NCBI GenBank assembly: GCA_977006965.1
Contig: OZ345372.1
Coordinates: 992,001-1,056,000 of the forward strand
Direction: 5' to 3'
Source of the DNA: Phymatolithon calcareum
Lineage: Eukaryota; Rhodophyta; Florideophyceae; Hapalidiales
Length of the DNA: 64,000 bases
The notes beneath the pieces were generated by a model. The model did not search any database and was not told where the DNA came from. It was given only the letters and a program-made list of their open reading frames with translations. Each line of letters opens with the position of its first letter. Position 1 is the first letter of the stretch. Both the position numbers and the translations under genes were made by a program. Shown here piece after piece: positions 54,292 through 64,000 of the stretch.

Positions 54292-55249
54292 CAGGGAGAC
54301 AGCAAGGCGTCCGCCAACCGATAACTAATCTGCTTAACCAGAAAAGACATCGTACTGGATGGAGCAGCGCAGACGCTTTCGTGACATCCAAGCGACACTA
54401 CGCCACTCGGATCAAAATGCTGAGAAACGAGCACGGCGCCGGAAGTGGAGAAGACCTAAAATACTGAGCTAACGCCAGAATCACTCTTTGGTGACGTACC
54501 TGGACGAGACGTGAAAGCCGCAGTCAAACTAGCTAAAGAAAGGATAGAATGGAAGAAACTTATACTCTCGAATCGCTACTAGCCCCATTAGGGGGAAAAG
54601 GCAAAATGAATGGATGGATGGCACACCGAGCAAGAACTCGGTATCAAGAGAAGACCTAAATCACCATGCAGGATCTCGGTTTCAAGATAAGTGGTATGTC
54701 GCCGCCGCAAAAATCGTCTATAGTGACAATGTCGTCGATAGGGCCCTACACGAGCACAACGCTGCACCCCATGCGCGGTTTCGATATGCTGACGGATCAG
54801 CTATCAAACGAGCTCTGGTACGTATCAACGAGCAGCTAACTGTGACAGAAAAGAACACGCAATGACGCCTCGCTACCCGGGGTCGTCCAAGGCGAACTAT
54901 GCAGAAGTTCCACAACTGAGATAGGATTATCCGAGATCTTCAGTTTTTCCGTCCGCCTTTCTGGGTAGGTAGAAACTGAGGAAGCCGTGTCCATATCTTC
55001 GGTGGTCTCTGGGGCTTTTAGATAAACTTGGATTAAAAACACCGGCCTGATGTAGTGAAACTTGGAACCACCACAGTTTCTTTGGGCGGAATCGTCTAAT
55101 GACGAGCAGTGGGCAGAGAAGAAGCGTGCTTACAATTAGCTAGCAAGATAAACTCCCTGTCGTAATCTAACTAGAGGTAAAAATAGAAGCACTGCTTGCT
55201 AGCCCCATACGGGGAATAAGCATTCATTATTCTTATTGGATTAAAAAAC
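54292..55249 (+). mobile_element. Insertion flanked by 12-bp duplications, composed of LINE tails and repeat block C
   Basis: The left part (to about 54600) ends with the LINE-like C-terminus VKLAKERIEWKKLILSNRY-stop and the tail TAGCCCCATTAGGGGGAAAA. The middle (54605-55060) has an 83-codon ORF and a copy of repeat block C (54910-55035). The right part (55075-55235) is a second LINE C-terminus (NDEQWAEKKRAYN-stop) and tail. The unit sits between TAACTTTGCACT repeats inside a family B element, so it arrived as one insertion, or is an insertion with later internal ones. Confidence 0.7.
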
Positions 55250-55261
55250 TAACTTTGCACT
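55250..55261. repeat. Right target-site duplication, 12 bp
   Basis: Second copy of TAACTTTGCACT. After it, similarity to family B resumes at once (TTCTTGATCAAAATCTTCG). Confidence 0.85.
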
Positions 55262-55850
55262 TCTTGATCAAAATCTTCGATTAGCCTACCTGTTGGGATC
55301 GGATATAAGCGACAGCAGTGTATGAAGCTGTCTCACGGAAGTGAGTTCATTGCACCTCTCGCCGTGTTGCTTGCAGGGCTGAGGCTTGTAATTGTGCTAC
55401 ATTCCTTTGCTTACGTTTCTAGTTCGTGTACTCGTTTCATGTAGCAAATCTAACACGTTGCCATGCTTGACTCCTCATGCTTTGAGAGCAAATGTTCCTG
55501 AAGGCTGACGTTTCAGTCAGCGTGAGATCGAGCGCCGGGTCTTCAGTTCGCATACTTTCTAAGGGTATGGACAGCGATAGAATATCCAACGGGTACACAG
55601 GGGCATGCTCTTCCCTCTATTAAGAGGGGGGAAGACGATATCATGTTGCGCATGGGTGGGGGATGCTTTGCTTCTCCGCCAAGAGTTAACGGCGTTTTAC
55701 ATTGTTTCCACTCATGTTTTGCCTTTTATCGGCTGTTTCGCTTGCGATAGATTCGGCATTGACATGTCCCGTGAAAAATTCCGTCGAGTTGCACAGGAGA
55801 CCTTTTTCAAGCACATACTTTTCTCGTTGAATATCCGTGAGGTCATTCAT

Positions 55851-56938
55851 TGCTGTCCGTGTTTCAGGGCAATACGAATGTCTTTTAACAGTATGAATTT
55901 GATCTCTTGGGTGATCCACCCCTATGGGACGAACAAAACATGTCAAATCCTAGTTCCAAGTCATTTTTGTTGGCAGGTTGGATTCCTGTGCGCGCCTATC
56001 ATCAGTCACTTGCTACACCTTTTTATTATATGTCCTCCAGTGATTCTGGTAAAATTAGTATGCCCGGCATTGGATGTAATAGATGAGACCTATTTAAAAC
56101 CCAGATCGGGGCGATACTAACAAGGAAATGAACCTAGGAAAACGGATTTAGGACCATTTGGCTCCCGTTTGGCTTCTTCTATTTAGCCTACATCCACATT
56201 TGTTATCTTCACGTAATGCAACAAAGCTGCATACGACCCCACTTGTGAGTTCCATTCTGGAAGTGTTTACAGTGAGGTACAGGTTGAATAGTCACCTGAA
56301 AGTGCCGATCCAGTCTTGCTTCCCGCATCTCCAACTGAGACTATAAATCGTCTCTGTGTGATTGTGCTGCGTATTCGTCATTTCAAATACTCTGTTCTGC
56401 AAGGAGCTCTTCATGTGTGTCACTGCAGCACTCATGCCCATTGCAACGAATCGTTGCGAAACGAGGATCGTACTCCTGATCAACTCACTAACAGGATTTT
56501 CCGACACAGTGTGTCGTGCAAGTGCACAGCTCCTTACCGTCTGCAATGACGGAGATTCTACTGTACTTGCGACGAGGAGCTAAAGCATAGAGATCAGTGC
56601 ACGCAATAAATTTTCCTGTCGCGTAGATTGCTCTGAGAAACGGATGCGTAGCAGGTTTGGCTAGGGGTGTCCATTTAGCGAAATTTCCCCACTTTTGTGG
56701 CCATTTAGCCAATTTCCTTTTAAAAATAGGAGACACCTGTCCTAACTGCAAGGCGACGAGACAACCAATGATTTGCTCCCTGATGTGGTGCGATAGTATC
56801 AAATTTGGCGGGAACGGGTTTCCGGGCCACATGCATATGCGGCTTCGAAACTCGTTCCCGCCAAATCTTGAGAACCCGAATTTGCTGCAACCCAAGGTTT
56901 CAATCTCAACAAAAAACAATTTTCTATCTCTACCAACC
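55851..56938. other. Spacer before RNASEH2C, with an inverted repeat near the gene
   Basis: No gene supported. An imperfect inverted repeat (56800-56821 with 56848-56870, around TTTGGCGGGAACGGGTTT) ends about 70 bp before the RNASEH2C start, so it lies in its promoter or 5' UTR. It has a palindromic centre (ATGCATAT). Confidence 0.6.
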
Positions 56939-57426
56939 ATGGATTTAGTTCCACCGGCAGAGTCTGGACGCCGAATTGCGCATCGATTGCCCTGCACTGT
57001 AGCGCACCGGGGGTCAGCAACTGCAGCGTATGTGCCGGAGGGCGGTCTCCGCTCCTTCCGCGGGCGCAAACTTGAGCGTGGCGAGTTTGTGGTTCCCGAA
57101 ACTCACGAAAGTAAGTACACTCACTCAGATTGATTCAACTCTGCGAGATAAAGCGTTGGGCCTAATGCTGAATTGAAATGGTAGTGTACGCGGCGGAGAG
57201 TGAGACAGGTAGTGACACTTGGAAGCTGAAGTACGAACTCGAAAAGGAAGGAGTGTTCTATCTGCATGACGACGTTCCACAGCACGACAGTCCATTACCC
57301 AAGGCGCTCCAATGGCTGCAACTTGCTTCCGCGCTTCACGCACCTGTCGATCAGGCACAGATGCAAGCAAAGACGGACGCAAAGCGCGCAGCAAAGGTAG
57401 AAGACACGAGCAATAACAGTGTTTAG
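56939..57426 (+). CDS. RNASEH2C: Ribonuclease H2 subunit C, two exons
   Basis: Exons 56939-57110 and 57185-57426, joined by a 74-nt GT...AG intron (donor GTAAGTACAC), give 137 residues. Family marks are LPCTVAHRG in strand 1, LRSFRGRKLERGEFVVPETH (the FRGR.L.G motif), then TWKLKYELEKEGVFYLHDD and the C-terminal PLPKALQWLQLASALHAPVD, as in human RNASEH2C. The subunit is a scaffold of the nuclear RNase H2 trimer that removes ribonucleotides from DNA. The protein is short, since the loop between the two halves is nearly absent. The 3' end lies 58 bp from the convergent CDC27 stop. The acceptor (TGGTAG at 57184) has a weak pyrimidine tract, so the junction needs transcript proof. Confidence 0.82.
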
Positions 57427-57484
57427 TATTTGTTTTTGTGACGTATCTACTCGAAGTGTACAGTAAAGAGTTGTAGTTATATTT

Positions 57485-59647
57485 TTACATAGACTTATTA
57501 GTGTTATCTCCAAAGTAGAATTCTGACGTCTGCAAGTTAAGTAGTTCCAGCTCTTTTTTGTACTTCCGTTCCTTAGGATCGAGATCCAATGCGATCACAA
57601 TCGCCTGTACAGCACCTTTAAGATCACCGAGCTGCCGATCCAATCTTGCGATTTCGTAGTGCACCTCAGCCTCCTTTGGCATCACATCCCTAAGTTTCAC
57701 CAACTGTTCCCGAGCGTCCTGCAATCTTCCAATTGTGATGAGAACTTTAGCCTTTTCAAATGCTGTCACCGGGTTCTTAGGGTTCAGTTTGCAAGCCGTC
57801 TCAAGCTCCTCAAGCGCTGGTATGAGGTCTGCCGGTGGTGGTGCAAGCGCATGACTCGCCTGTGCGCGAGCATTTGCCTTTGCAAAATCGTGCGACGCGC
57901 GAGCGGCAAGCGCGAGTCCGAGATGGTAGTGTAGGAACGAGTTTCGCGGATGAATGTTAAGCGCGGCGCGGAAGTGACGCTCGGAGAGAAGATACTTCTC
58001 CTGTTTCTGAAGCACCTGTGCAATGCCATACAATGCGTTATAATGACGTTCGTCAACGTGAATCGCTGCACGGTATGCCGCAAGAGCGCCGTCAAAATCC
58101 TCCTTCACAGACAGTTCGTGTCCCGTGAGGGTATGCGCGTATGCATTCCGTGTATCCAAGTGCGTTGCTTTCCGGAAATAACGAAGTGCACCGTCGGCGT
58201 CTCGCTGAAGCGAGTAGCAGTTACCAACGGCAACCCAGGCCGCACTTGTCACTGGATACATTCTTTGCGAGCGAGCTGCGAGTTGGGCTAGAGCAACGAC
58301 TTTTTTCTGATGCCAAAGCGCAGTCGAGTAGCGCTCCACAATCGCGTCTAGACAGGTCGGATCGGCGGCTAACGCACGGGCGTATTCTGTACATGCGCCC
58401 TGAAAATCGCCATCCTCGAATCGCGCTCTAGCTCGAGCTGCGTACGCAAACGCGCTGCTCCCGTGCGGAGCCGGCAATGCGTCTAATAGACTGTGTGCGA
58501 GTGTGCACTGGTATCGCCCGAGAGCAGCAGTTATTTTTCCCAGCGCCTTGAGCACGTCCAATGCGCCGACCGTTGGTGCGGCGGGTCGTGGTGCTAAACG
58601 CAACTCCGTGGTCTCCTGTGATGCAATGGTCGGGTCGCCAAGTTTTCGACGCAGAGAGCTCTTTTTCCGAGGTGTCTGTGACACAACTTCGGGACCCGTC
58701 GGGGTGCCGAAAAGTTTTGCAGGTACGTCGACAGGGGCACCGGGCGAGTGCGAGATTCCAGCACGTGGAGCACGTCGTAGACCGCCTAAATTGGCGCGCA
58801 GGGGGCCATGATGCGCGGACTGATCTTCAGAAAATTCGCCGGCCCGCGCGCGAGTGGTGCCTGCCATAGGGGACGGGGTGACAAAACTACCTCCAGTTGG
58901 CGTATCGAATTGTGCGGAACTGGATATTGAGGGTGGAGGATCAGCTGGAGTGCTAACATTGCGGGACGAGTTCAGTCCGCGAAGACGACGGCGTGGTGCT
59001 GCTGCTACAGTTGGTGGACACTCCGGCGAGGTCGGTGCGTGTATTGGCGGATGCGCAGCAGACGCAGTGGGTGGTTGTGGCGTTGCAAATGGTTGGGCAC
59101 GAAGCAGACCACGTGCAGACATGTCGGTGGCATGAGCGAAGACGGCATCAACCTTCGCAGGACCAAGACCAAGACCGGCTAACGCCTCAAATGCAACCCA
59201 TAGCGTGGGATTTGCCCGAAGTGCACGCAAGTAATGCTCGACGGCAGCATCTCTGCGTGTGGTACGTTGACATATCGCGCCCAGAAGGTACTGCCCCGCG
59301 GCACCTCCGGGAACAGCACCGGCGTGCGGCGCGCGTAGATGCTCCTCAGCCTCGCGTAGACGGTCTGGAGTGCCGATTTTAAAACAGGCCAGAGCATAGA
59401 GGTAGCGGTTTGCCGGTGTGGTGGCCGGGTAAAGCGCTTCTGCTGCACGGGAAAAATTGCCAGCTTGCATATGCGCTGTGGCAAGCAAATGTGAGGCGCT
59501 AGGGGACGGGTGCGAAATGCAGAGACGCTCGGCAAGAAACGTCGCGTTGGCGCTGAGATGGGCTCGCAGCGATTGCGAGATTCCCTCACGCAACAGCTCC
59601 TCCGACAGTGTTGGAACAACAGTGTGACCGGAGGCCTCGGAACCCAT
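57485..59647 (-). CDS. CDC27: Anaphase-promoting complex subunit 3 (CDC27), TPR protein
   Basis: 720 residues from ATG 59647; the frame is open to 59800, but the later ATG fits the family N-terminus (LREGISQSLRAHLSANATFL). N-terminal TPRs cover about 15-160 (AAVEHYLRALRANPTLWVAF). A disordered Ser/Pro linker at about 180-370 is usual in CDC27. The C-terminal TPR superhelix follows: WVAVGNCYSLQRDADGALRY, AYAHTLTGHELSVKEDFDGA, HYNALYGIAQVLQKQEKYLL, ERHFRAALNIHPRNSFLHYH and LNPKNPVTAFEKAKVLITIG. These match the most conserved APC3 blocks. APC3 binds the IR tails of Cdc20/Cdh1 in the mitotic ubiquitin ligase. No intron. Confidence 0.93.
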   Translation of the reverse strand: MGSEASGHTVVPTLSEELLREGISQSLRAHLSANATFLAERLCISHPSPSASHLLATAHMQAGNFSRAAEALYPATTPANRYLYALACFKIGTPDRLREAEEHLRAPHAGAVPGGAAGQYLLGAICQRTTRRDAAVEHYLRALRANPTLWVAFEALAGLGLGPAKVDAVFAHATDMSARGLLRAQPFATPQPPTASAAHPPIHAPTSPECPPTVAAAPRRRLRGLNSSRNVSTPADPPPSISSSAQFDTPTGGSFVTPSPMAGTTRARAGEFSEDQSAHHGPLRANLGGLRRAPRAGISHSPGAPVDVPAKLFGTPTGPEVVSQTPRKKSSLRRKLGDPTIASQETTELRLAPRPAAPTVGALDVLKALGKITAALGRYQCTLAHSLLDALPAPHGSSAFAYAARARARFEDGDFQGACTEYARALAADPTCLDAIVERYSTALWHQKKVVALAQLAARSQRMYPVTSAAWVAVGNCYSLQRDADGALRYFRKATHLDTRNAYAHTLTGHELSVKEDFDGALAAYRAAIHVDERHYNALYGIAQVLQKQEKYLLSERHFRAALNIHPRNSFLHYHLGLALAARASHDFAKANARAQASHALAPPPADLIPALEELETACKLNPKNPVTAFEKAKVLITIGRLQDAREQLVKLRDVMPKEAEVHYEIARLDRQLGDLKGAVQAIVIALDLDPKERKYKKELELLNLQTSEFYFGDNTNKSM

Positions 59648-61123
59648 GTCGATCGAACGCACAATGCGACCGACTAGTCCGATGAACAGGGAAGCGGTAG
59701 CGATAGATAGTTGAGTCGATGGAGGGAATGGGAAAGAGGGCGAAAATTCAAAAATTCGATTCGAGCCGATCATTCCACCTCGACGCCGCGGAGAATGCAA
59801 ACATTGGCCAGCAGGGTATGGAAATAGATCATAAACAGCTGTCGGTCCCAGAATCGGAAAACAGTGTTTCCGGGATGTTGTCGTCGATTAAATCACAATC
59901 TTACTACAGTATGATAAGTATTATATAAAATCTAGATTTTGATTTTCTGTTAGTAATTGTGACCCCTGCTTCCATTTAGCTCCTGCGATGGAAGGACCAG
60001 GGATAGATCCTGACCAGGCTCATCGAAGGGCGGATTACTATGCATACTCTCCACAAAGGTCAGCGTTCTGAGCCAGTCCATCACTTGCACCCTGAGTCTC
60101 CGCAAACCACTACAAACACCTGTCATGGTCCTCTGGCAATTGAAATGTTGCCCCCGGCGTCTGCAGATGCGTTGATAACTATTAAATAAAAACCTCCATT
60201 CTTCTTCTTGTACCCCGAGTCAGCCGAAGTATGAGTTTGTTACCCTCTTCGGCCGTCTCGCCGCAAATGATACACTCCCAGGAGTCGCACATAGGCGAAA
60301 TGCAAATATAAGAATAAGATGTAGCTGAGGAAGTTTCCATGCTAGTGTATAGTGTAACGTTCGAAGTCAGTTGAAGTAGGAAATCGAACAGCTAGAAAAC
60401 AGAGGCGAAAGACGAAGGACGAGTCCTTTAAAACGGTACAAGCTGCTTCTGATCATTTCATCAACAACCATTTCCATTATGGGATCACAAGATAATGGCG
60501 CAGCACAGCCTCCCCCCCAAAAATACGAGATGTACTCAGTGAACGTGAGCCGAAGTCCAAGAGACCTCTAGTACGCAGTCTTTTCTTTCTGAGATGTCAG
60601 GAGACGAAACCATTTTTCTAGCGCAATTCAGGACTTATGGAGTCCCGTACAGTATGCTAGACCAGGTACCACTGTATCAATGCGCAGAGACTTAAGGCTG
60701 CACACCCCGCTATCATAGAGAGCCCTCGAACATCGACTAAGATATGTAATTTAATGCCAGTGCGTTTTAAACGTAAATTTAGTGTCGATTAGAAATTCTA
60801 AATTAGAATAGACATGCCATCATGGGACCGCAGTTGAAGCGTCGAGGTTCAGGTAATCTAGAGGCGGACTGATGCAACGTGTAGTTCGAAAACTACAAAA
60901 ATCGAAAACATACAAAATTCAGCCGCGAAAGGGAAAATGTTTCAATTTTCGGATGTCACCAGGTGAGCACACGACACGGGCCGTCTGTCCACATAGGGCC
61001 GCGCGAGTGCAACCCGGAACTAAATCGAAACCCCGATACGAAAGTGCGTTTTTGTATCAGCTCCACGAGCCCACGCACCCTAACACCAAACATCATTTCT
61101 CGCATCTCGCGCACGGCCGCATA
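59648..61123. promoter_or_regulatory. Divergent spacer between CDC27 and PRP40
   Basis: About 1.5 kb between outward-facing starts, so both promoters lie here. A 69-codon frame at 59719-59928 is not protein-like enough to call. No repeat or RNA gene recognised. Confidence 0.5.
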
Positions 61124-64000
61124 ATGGCGGGTCGCGGACGCGGGCGTGAGCTCACGCGGCCAGCGTGGATGAAAGCGGAGACTATTCCACCGTCACTACC
61201 GAAGGCAGCAACTGCGACCAAACCCTCGCCATCGACAAGCGCATCCCAGTGGGCGAGCGCAACCGCAGCCAACGGCCGCATGTACTGGTACTCAAGGACC
61301 ACCGGCGAAACAACTTGGAACGACCCTAACAAGTCCGCCGCGCCCACTGCATCAACCGCTCCGCCGATCGCGGACGAATGGAAGGAACACCGAACTCCTC
61401 AGGGTCGTCCGTACTATTACAATGCGCGCAGCGGAGAGACACGCTGGGAGCGTCCCTCTGCTGCTCTGTCCGTCCCCCGCAAGGTGGAGGAGGAAGCACC
61501 GCTGCCGCCTGGATGGGCGAAAAACACGGCTGCTGACGGCCGTGTATACTATTACCACTCTACAACCCGGGAGACCCGCTGGACGCGACCTGGGACCGAT
61601 CCTGTTGCGTCAACACCATCGGCTTTGAAATCTGCGACGCCGCCCACGGCAAAGCGCAAGGCAGACGTGTCTGTTTCTCTGCCCGCCGGCTGGACTGAGT
61701 ACCGCACACCCGATGGGCGCCCATATTATTATCATTCTGCGTCAAAGAAAACGTCATGGACCCTCCCGTCCAGCGCGAATGGAGAAAATGTGCCGGAATC
61801 ATTCCCCGAGAAAGAACAGGGACCTCGGAAGCGACCCCGTATCTCCTCGCGCGAAACGGCGCCGAAGAGCGGTGGACGCCTTCTGCGACGCCCGCGGGAT
61901 GACGAGGGAAACCCAATGGGCAATCGAGCGTCGGAGATATGGCTATTGGCGCGCGCGCAGAAGCGTCGGGCAACGAAGATTGTGTCAAAGGAAGCTGACG
62001 CTGACAGTGGTGAAAAGGACGTGTGTGAAGATGATGGGGAGAAGAAGCAATTGTCACAATTTGAGAGAAAGCAGCAGTTCCAGACGATGCTTGGCGACCG
62101 CGGCGTGTCCGTAAAGTCCACCTGGTTACAGGCAATGAACTTATGTGTGGACGATCCACGATACCTCGTTTTAGAGACGTATGGAGAACGGAAGTCTGCA
62201 TTTCACTCTTTTTTGCAGAAGCAGCAGCGTAATCAGAGGCGAGCAGGTATTATCAGCAGCCTCCAGATCCAGGAGCAGCTTATGCAGTTCCTCAAGGAGC
62301 AACTCAAGGAAGAGCCTATGTACCGTCGTGGGCTAGAAGACTGCCGTCCTGATGTTGTCAAACGTGTTCGCGAAGGCGCGCCGTTTCGCGCTGTCATATC
62401 AGATGCCACTCGACAGGCTCTCGCGCGCGCATTCTTCGATGAGCGCCAGCGCGAGCACGAACGTGAGAGGGCTGAGAAGCGGAAGCGATTGCTGGACAAG
62501 GTTCGTTCAACCCTCAATGCAATGACTGATCCATCCATCCGCCCTACTGCTTTGGAGCCGAAGCAAACAGGTGAAGGGCTCGTGCAAGAAGTTGTGAAAG
62601 ATACGGAGATGAAAGAGGAGGAGTTCGGACCACCATGGCTTAACCAGCGGTCCACAATTCGCGAGGCTGACCGTCGGCTTAGCATTTTGCCATTTTTCAG
62701 AGACGTAAATCCCAAAGATGTGCAACAGGTTTTTGATGACTGGCTTCGGGACGTTTGCAAAATGGCCGATGAGAAACGAAGACGTGAAAAGGATGCTCGA
62801 AAGGCGCTACAGCGCGCGAATCGTGCTAAATTTAGAGCCGGTGTACTCGAGATGATTCTCAATGGTCGTGTATCATTCCGCGCTCAGTGGAGAGCCGTTG
62901 CCCCGGAAATCGGGAAAGAAGAGTTTGCGTGTGCAGAAAATGAACTTGGAGAACGACCTGCCAATTTGTTTGACGACGCCAAAGACATGTTTGACTCGCA
63001 TGTGCATAAACAGAAAGATGCGTTCAAAGACTTGATCAAAGAGGCGGGTATCATCATCACGGAGCAGACGACTGTGGAAGAGCTTGAGAAGGTTGAAAAG
63101 CTGGCGAACTTCTTCTCCACCTTGCAGAAACCAATCATCACTGCCCTGCTGCTCGAGCGACAACGCAAAGAGCAGCGTCGTCGAGAGCATGCGCGCTCAG
63201 ACTTTGAAAGCTTGTTGCGAGACCTCGTGCGACGCCGTGAGCTTACACTCGAGACTAACTATGACGATGCCTCGATAATGCTCGCAGACAAGGAGCCAAC
63301 AAAACATCTCATTACGCTCGCCGGTCTGGAGAGTGCGAAGAATGCATATGAAGCGTTTATTTTACGGCGCCGCGCGAAGGAGGAACGACGATCGAAACGC
63401 CGTCTCGAGGAACAGGCTTCCGCTACGGCGCCGGAAAAACGACCGCGTCTAGATCACCGGAATGGTCTGGCAGCTATTGACGATCTCCCGTACGCTCGGA
63501 GTGAGGATACTGGATGGGCCGCTGCTCTTTCAGCAAAACCGCTCACAGAGGCACAAAAAGCAGAGGAAAAGGAGAGGAAGAAACGTGCGCTTTTGGCTAC
63601 ACTTAACACGCCAAAGGGTTCCACTGTAATAGGTCCGAAAGTTTCGATTGCGGCCGCTTTGGCACCAAAGGCGTCGAAACCTACATCGAGCACTGATCCT
63701 GCCGCTTCGGCCTCAACAGTCCCCTCTGGCTCAGACATTACTTCCGGTCTTGCACCTGATGTGGCGATGACGGAAGGCCGCCCTAGACATGAAGTTTCTC
63801 CCTCGTCAAAATTCACTCCTGTCGCAGAAGCTACTCCGGTTGTCGATTTTGCGAGCAGGTCGGATCCTGCTGCGTCAAGTGCAGTTCCTGGGGAGAAATG
63901 TACTCCAGGGACGGCTAACCTTACGTCAGGACCTGCCCTGAACGAAGAAGCTGTGGAAAAATTGAAACCTGCTCTCAGCGAACAAGCTGTTCCGACGTCG
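61124..64000 (+). CDS. PRP40: Prp40-type splicing factor with four WW domains; 3' end outside window
   Basis: The frame is open from ATG 61124 to the right edge (959 codons). Four WW domains lie near residues 38-67 (QWASATAANGRMYWYSRTTG), 83-112 (EWKEHRTPQGRPYYYNARSG), 126-155 (GWAKNTAADGRVYYYHSTTR) and 186-215 (GWTEYRTPDGRPYYYHSASK). Residues about 315-750 are FF-domain-like helices (FERKQQFQTMLGDRGV, YGERKSAFHSFLQKQQ, DAFKDLIKEAGIIITEQTTV, ARSDFESLLRDLVRRRELTL) with Arg/Lys/Glu-rich linkers. The visible C-terminus is low-complexity. Prp40 is a U1 snRNP partner that bridges splice sites and binds the Pol II tail. CA150/TCERG1 is the alternative, since it has three WW domains. Confidence 0.9.
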   Translation, partial: MAGRGRGRELTRPAWMKAETIPPSLPKAATATKPSPSTSASQWASATAANGRMYWYSRTTGETTWNDPNKSAAPTASTAPPIADEWKEHRTPQGRPYYYNARSGETRWERPSAALSVPRKVEEEAPLPPGWAKNTAADGRVYYYHSTTRETRWTRPGTDPVASTPSALKSATPPTAKRKADVSVSLPAGWTEYRTPDGRPYYYHSASKKTSWTLPSSANGENVPESFPEKEQGPRKRPRISSRETAPKSGGRLLRRPRDDEGNPMGNRASEIWLLARAQKRRATKIVSKEADADSGEKDVCEDDGEKKQLSQFERKQQFQTMLGDRGVSVKSTWLQAMNLCVDDPRYLVLETYGERKSAFHSFLQKQQRNQRRAGIISSLQIQEQLMQFLKEQLKEEPMYRRGLEDCRPDVVKRVREGAPFRAVISDATRQALARAFFDERQREHERERAEKRKRLLDKVRSTLNAMTDPSIRPTALEPKQTGEGLVQEVVKDTEMKEEEFGPPWLNQRSTIREADRRLSILPFFRDVNPKDVQQVFDDWLRDVCKMADEKRRREKDARKALQRANRAKFRAGVLEMILNGRVSFRAQWRAVAPEIGKEEFACAENELGERPANLFDDAKDMFDSHVHKQKDAFKDLIKEAGIIITEQTTVEELEKVEKLANFFSTLQKPIITALLLERQRKEQRRREHARSDFESLLRDLVRRRELTLETNYDDASIMLADKEPTKHLITLAGLESAKNAYEAFILRRRAKEERRSKRRLEEQASATAPEKRPRLDHRNGLAAIDDLPYARSEDTGWAAALSAKPLTEAQKAEEKERKKRALLATLNTPKGSTVIGPKVSIAAALAPKASKPTSSTDPAASASTVPSGSDITSGLAPDVAMTEGRPRHEVSPSSKFTPVAEATPVVDFASRSDPAASSAVPGEKCTPGTANLTSGPALNEEAVEKLKPALSEQAVPTS

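Larger units (their letters stand above)
53560..55850 (+). mobile_element. Family B element, copy broken by two insertions
   Basis: An inverted relative of 44540-45805. Segments 53580-53822, 54023-54291 and 55250-55850 align in order with the uninterrupted copy. The gaps between them are a LINE tail (53825-54022) and a 958-bp insertion (54292-55249). Shared ORF fragments include the frame at 55605-56120, which encodes FPLLRGGKTISCCAW and MSREKFRRVAQETF. Confidence 0.7.

Noticed and set aside
59719-59928. 69-codon ORF between CDC27 and PRP40
   Set aside because: It overlaps the CDC27 leader and has no features of a real protein.
1-64000. CRISPR arrays, bacterial operons or a prophage-type system
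   Set aside because: Spliced genes, transit peptides and LINE remnants show a eukaryotic nuclear genome; no regularly spaced repeats are present.

Overview
This window is nuclear DNA from a photosynthetic eukaryote, most likely a florideophyte-type red alga. The clearest lineage clue is a spliced light-harvesting gene of the red-algal (LHCR) type. It sits with a plastid-type cysteine desulfurase (SufS), a plastid-style ABC1 kinase and a probable plastid DUF3754 protein. Genes have no introns or a few short ones (about 75-125 nt, GTAAGT-like donors). The gene density, the low intron number and the long transposon-filled spacers recall Chondrus crispus. That species assignment is inference only.

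Region by region. 1-5.2 kb: the 3'-truncated ABC1 kinase (minus) and the four-exon LHCR gene. 5.9-17 kb: a gene-poor island holding LINE remnants (RNase H and reverse-transcriptase pieces), a dispersed repeat family, a foldback transposon with arms of about 450 bp, a tRNA-like SINE head, a local duplication and several hairpin elements. 17.2-28.7 kb: a gene-rich block with an orphan ORF, the TFIIF beta subunit, PTPA (three exons), a DUF3754 protein divergent from PTPA, a SETD3/Rubisco-LSMT-like methyltransferase and a two-exon type I membrane protein of unknown function. 28.7-31.5 kb: spacer with hairpins. 31.6-39.1 kb: SufS, a PA2G4/EBP1 homologue and a four-KH RNA-binding protein. 39-45.8 kb: a second repeat island. 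45.9-53.4 kb: a BAH-domain protein and an IRE1-type ER stress kinase/RNase. 53.5-56.9 kb: a third repeat island with a nested insertion marked by a 12-bp target-site duplication. 56.9-64 kb: RNASEH2C, CDC27/APC3 and a four-WW Prp40 homologue that runs off the right edge.

The genes do not form one pathway. They are housekeeping functions: transcription (TFIIF), splicing (Prp40), RNA binding (KH, EBP1), cell cycle (APC3, PTPA), ER stress (IRE1), ribonucleotide repair (RNase H2) and plastid work (LHCR, SufS, ABC1K, SET). Several neighbours are divergent with short shared promoters, or convergent with almost touching 3' ends.

The most unusual content lies in the repeat islands. The foldback element, two dispersed families that share blocks between the 7-9, 40-45 and 53-56 kb islands, and the nested insertion can be read directly from the sequence. 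I found no CRISPR, rRNA or bona fide tRNA gene. Functional calls rest on motif recognition by eye; no database search was run.
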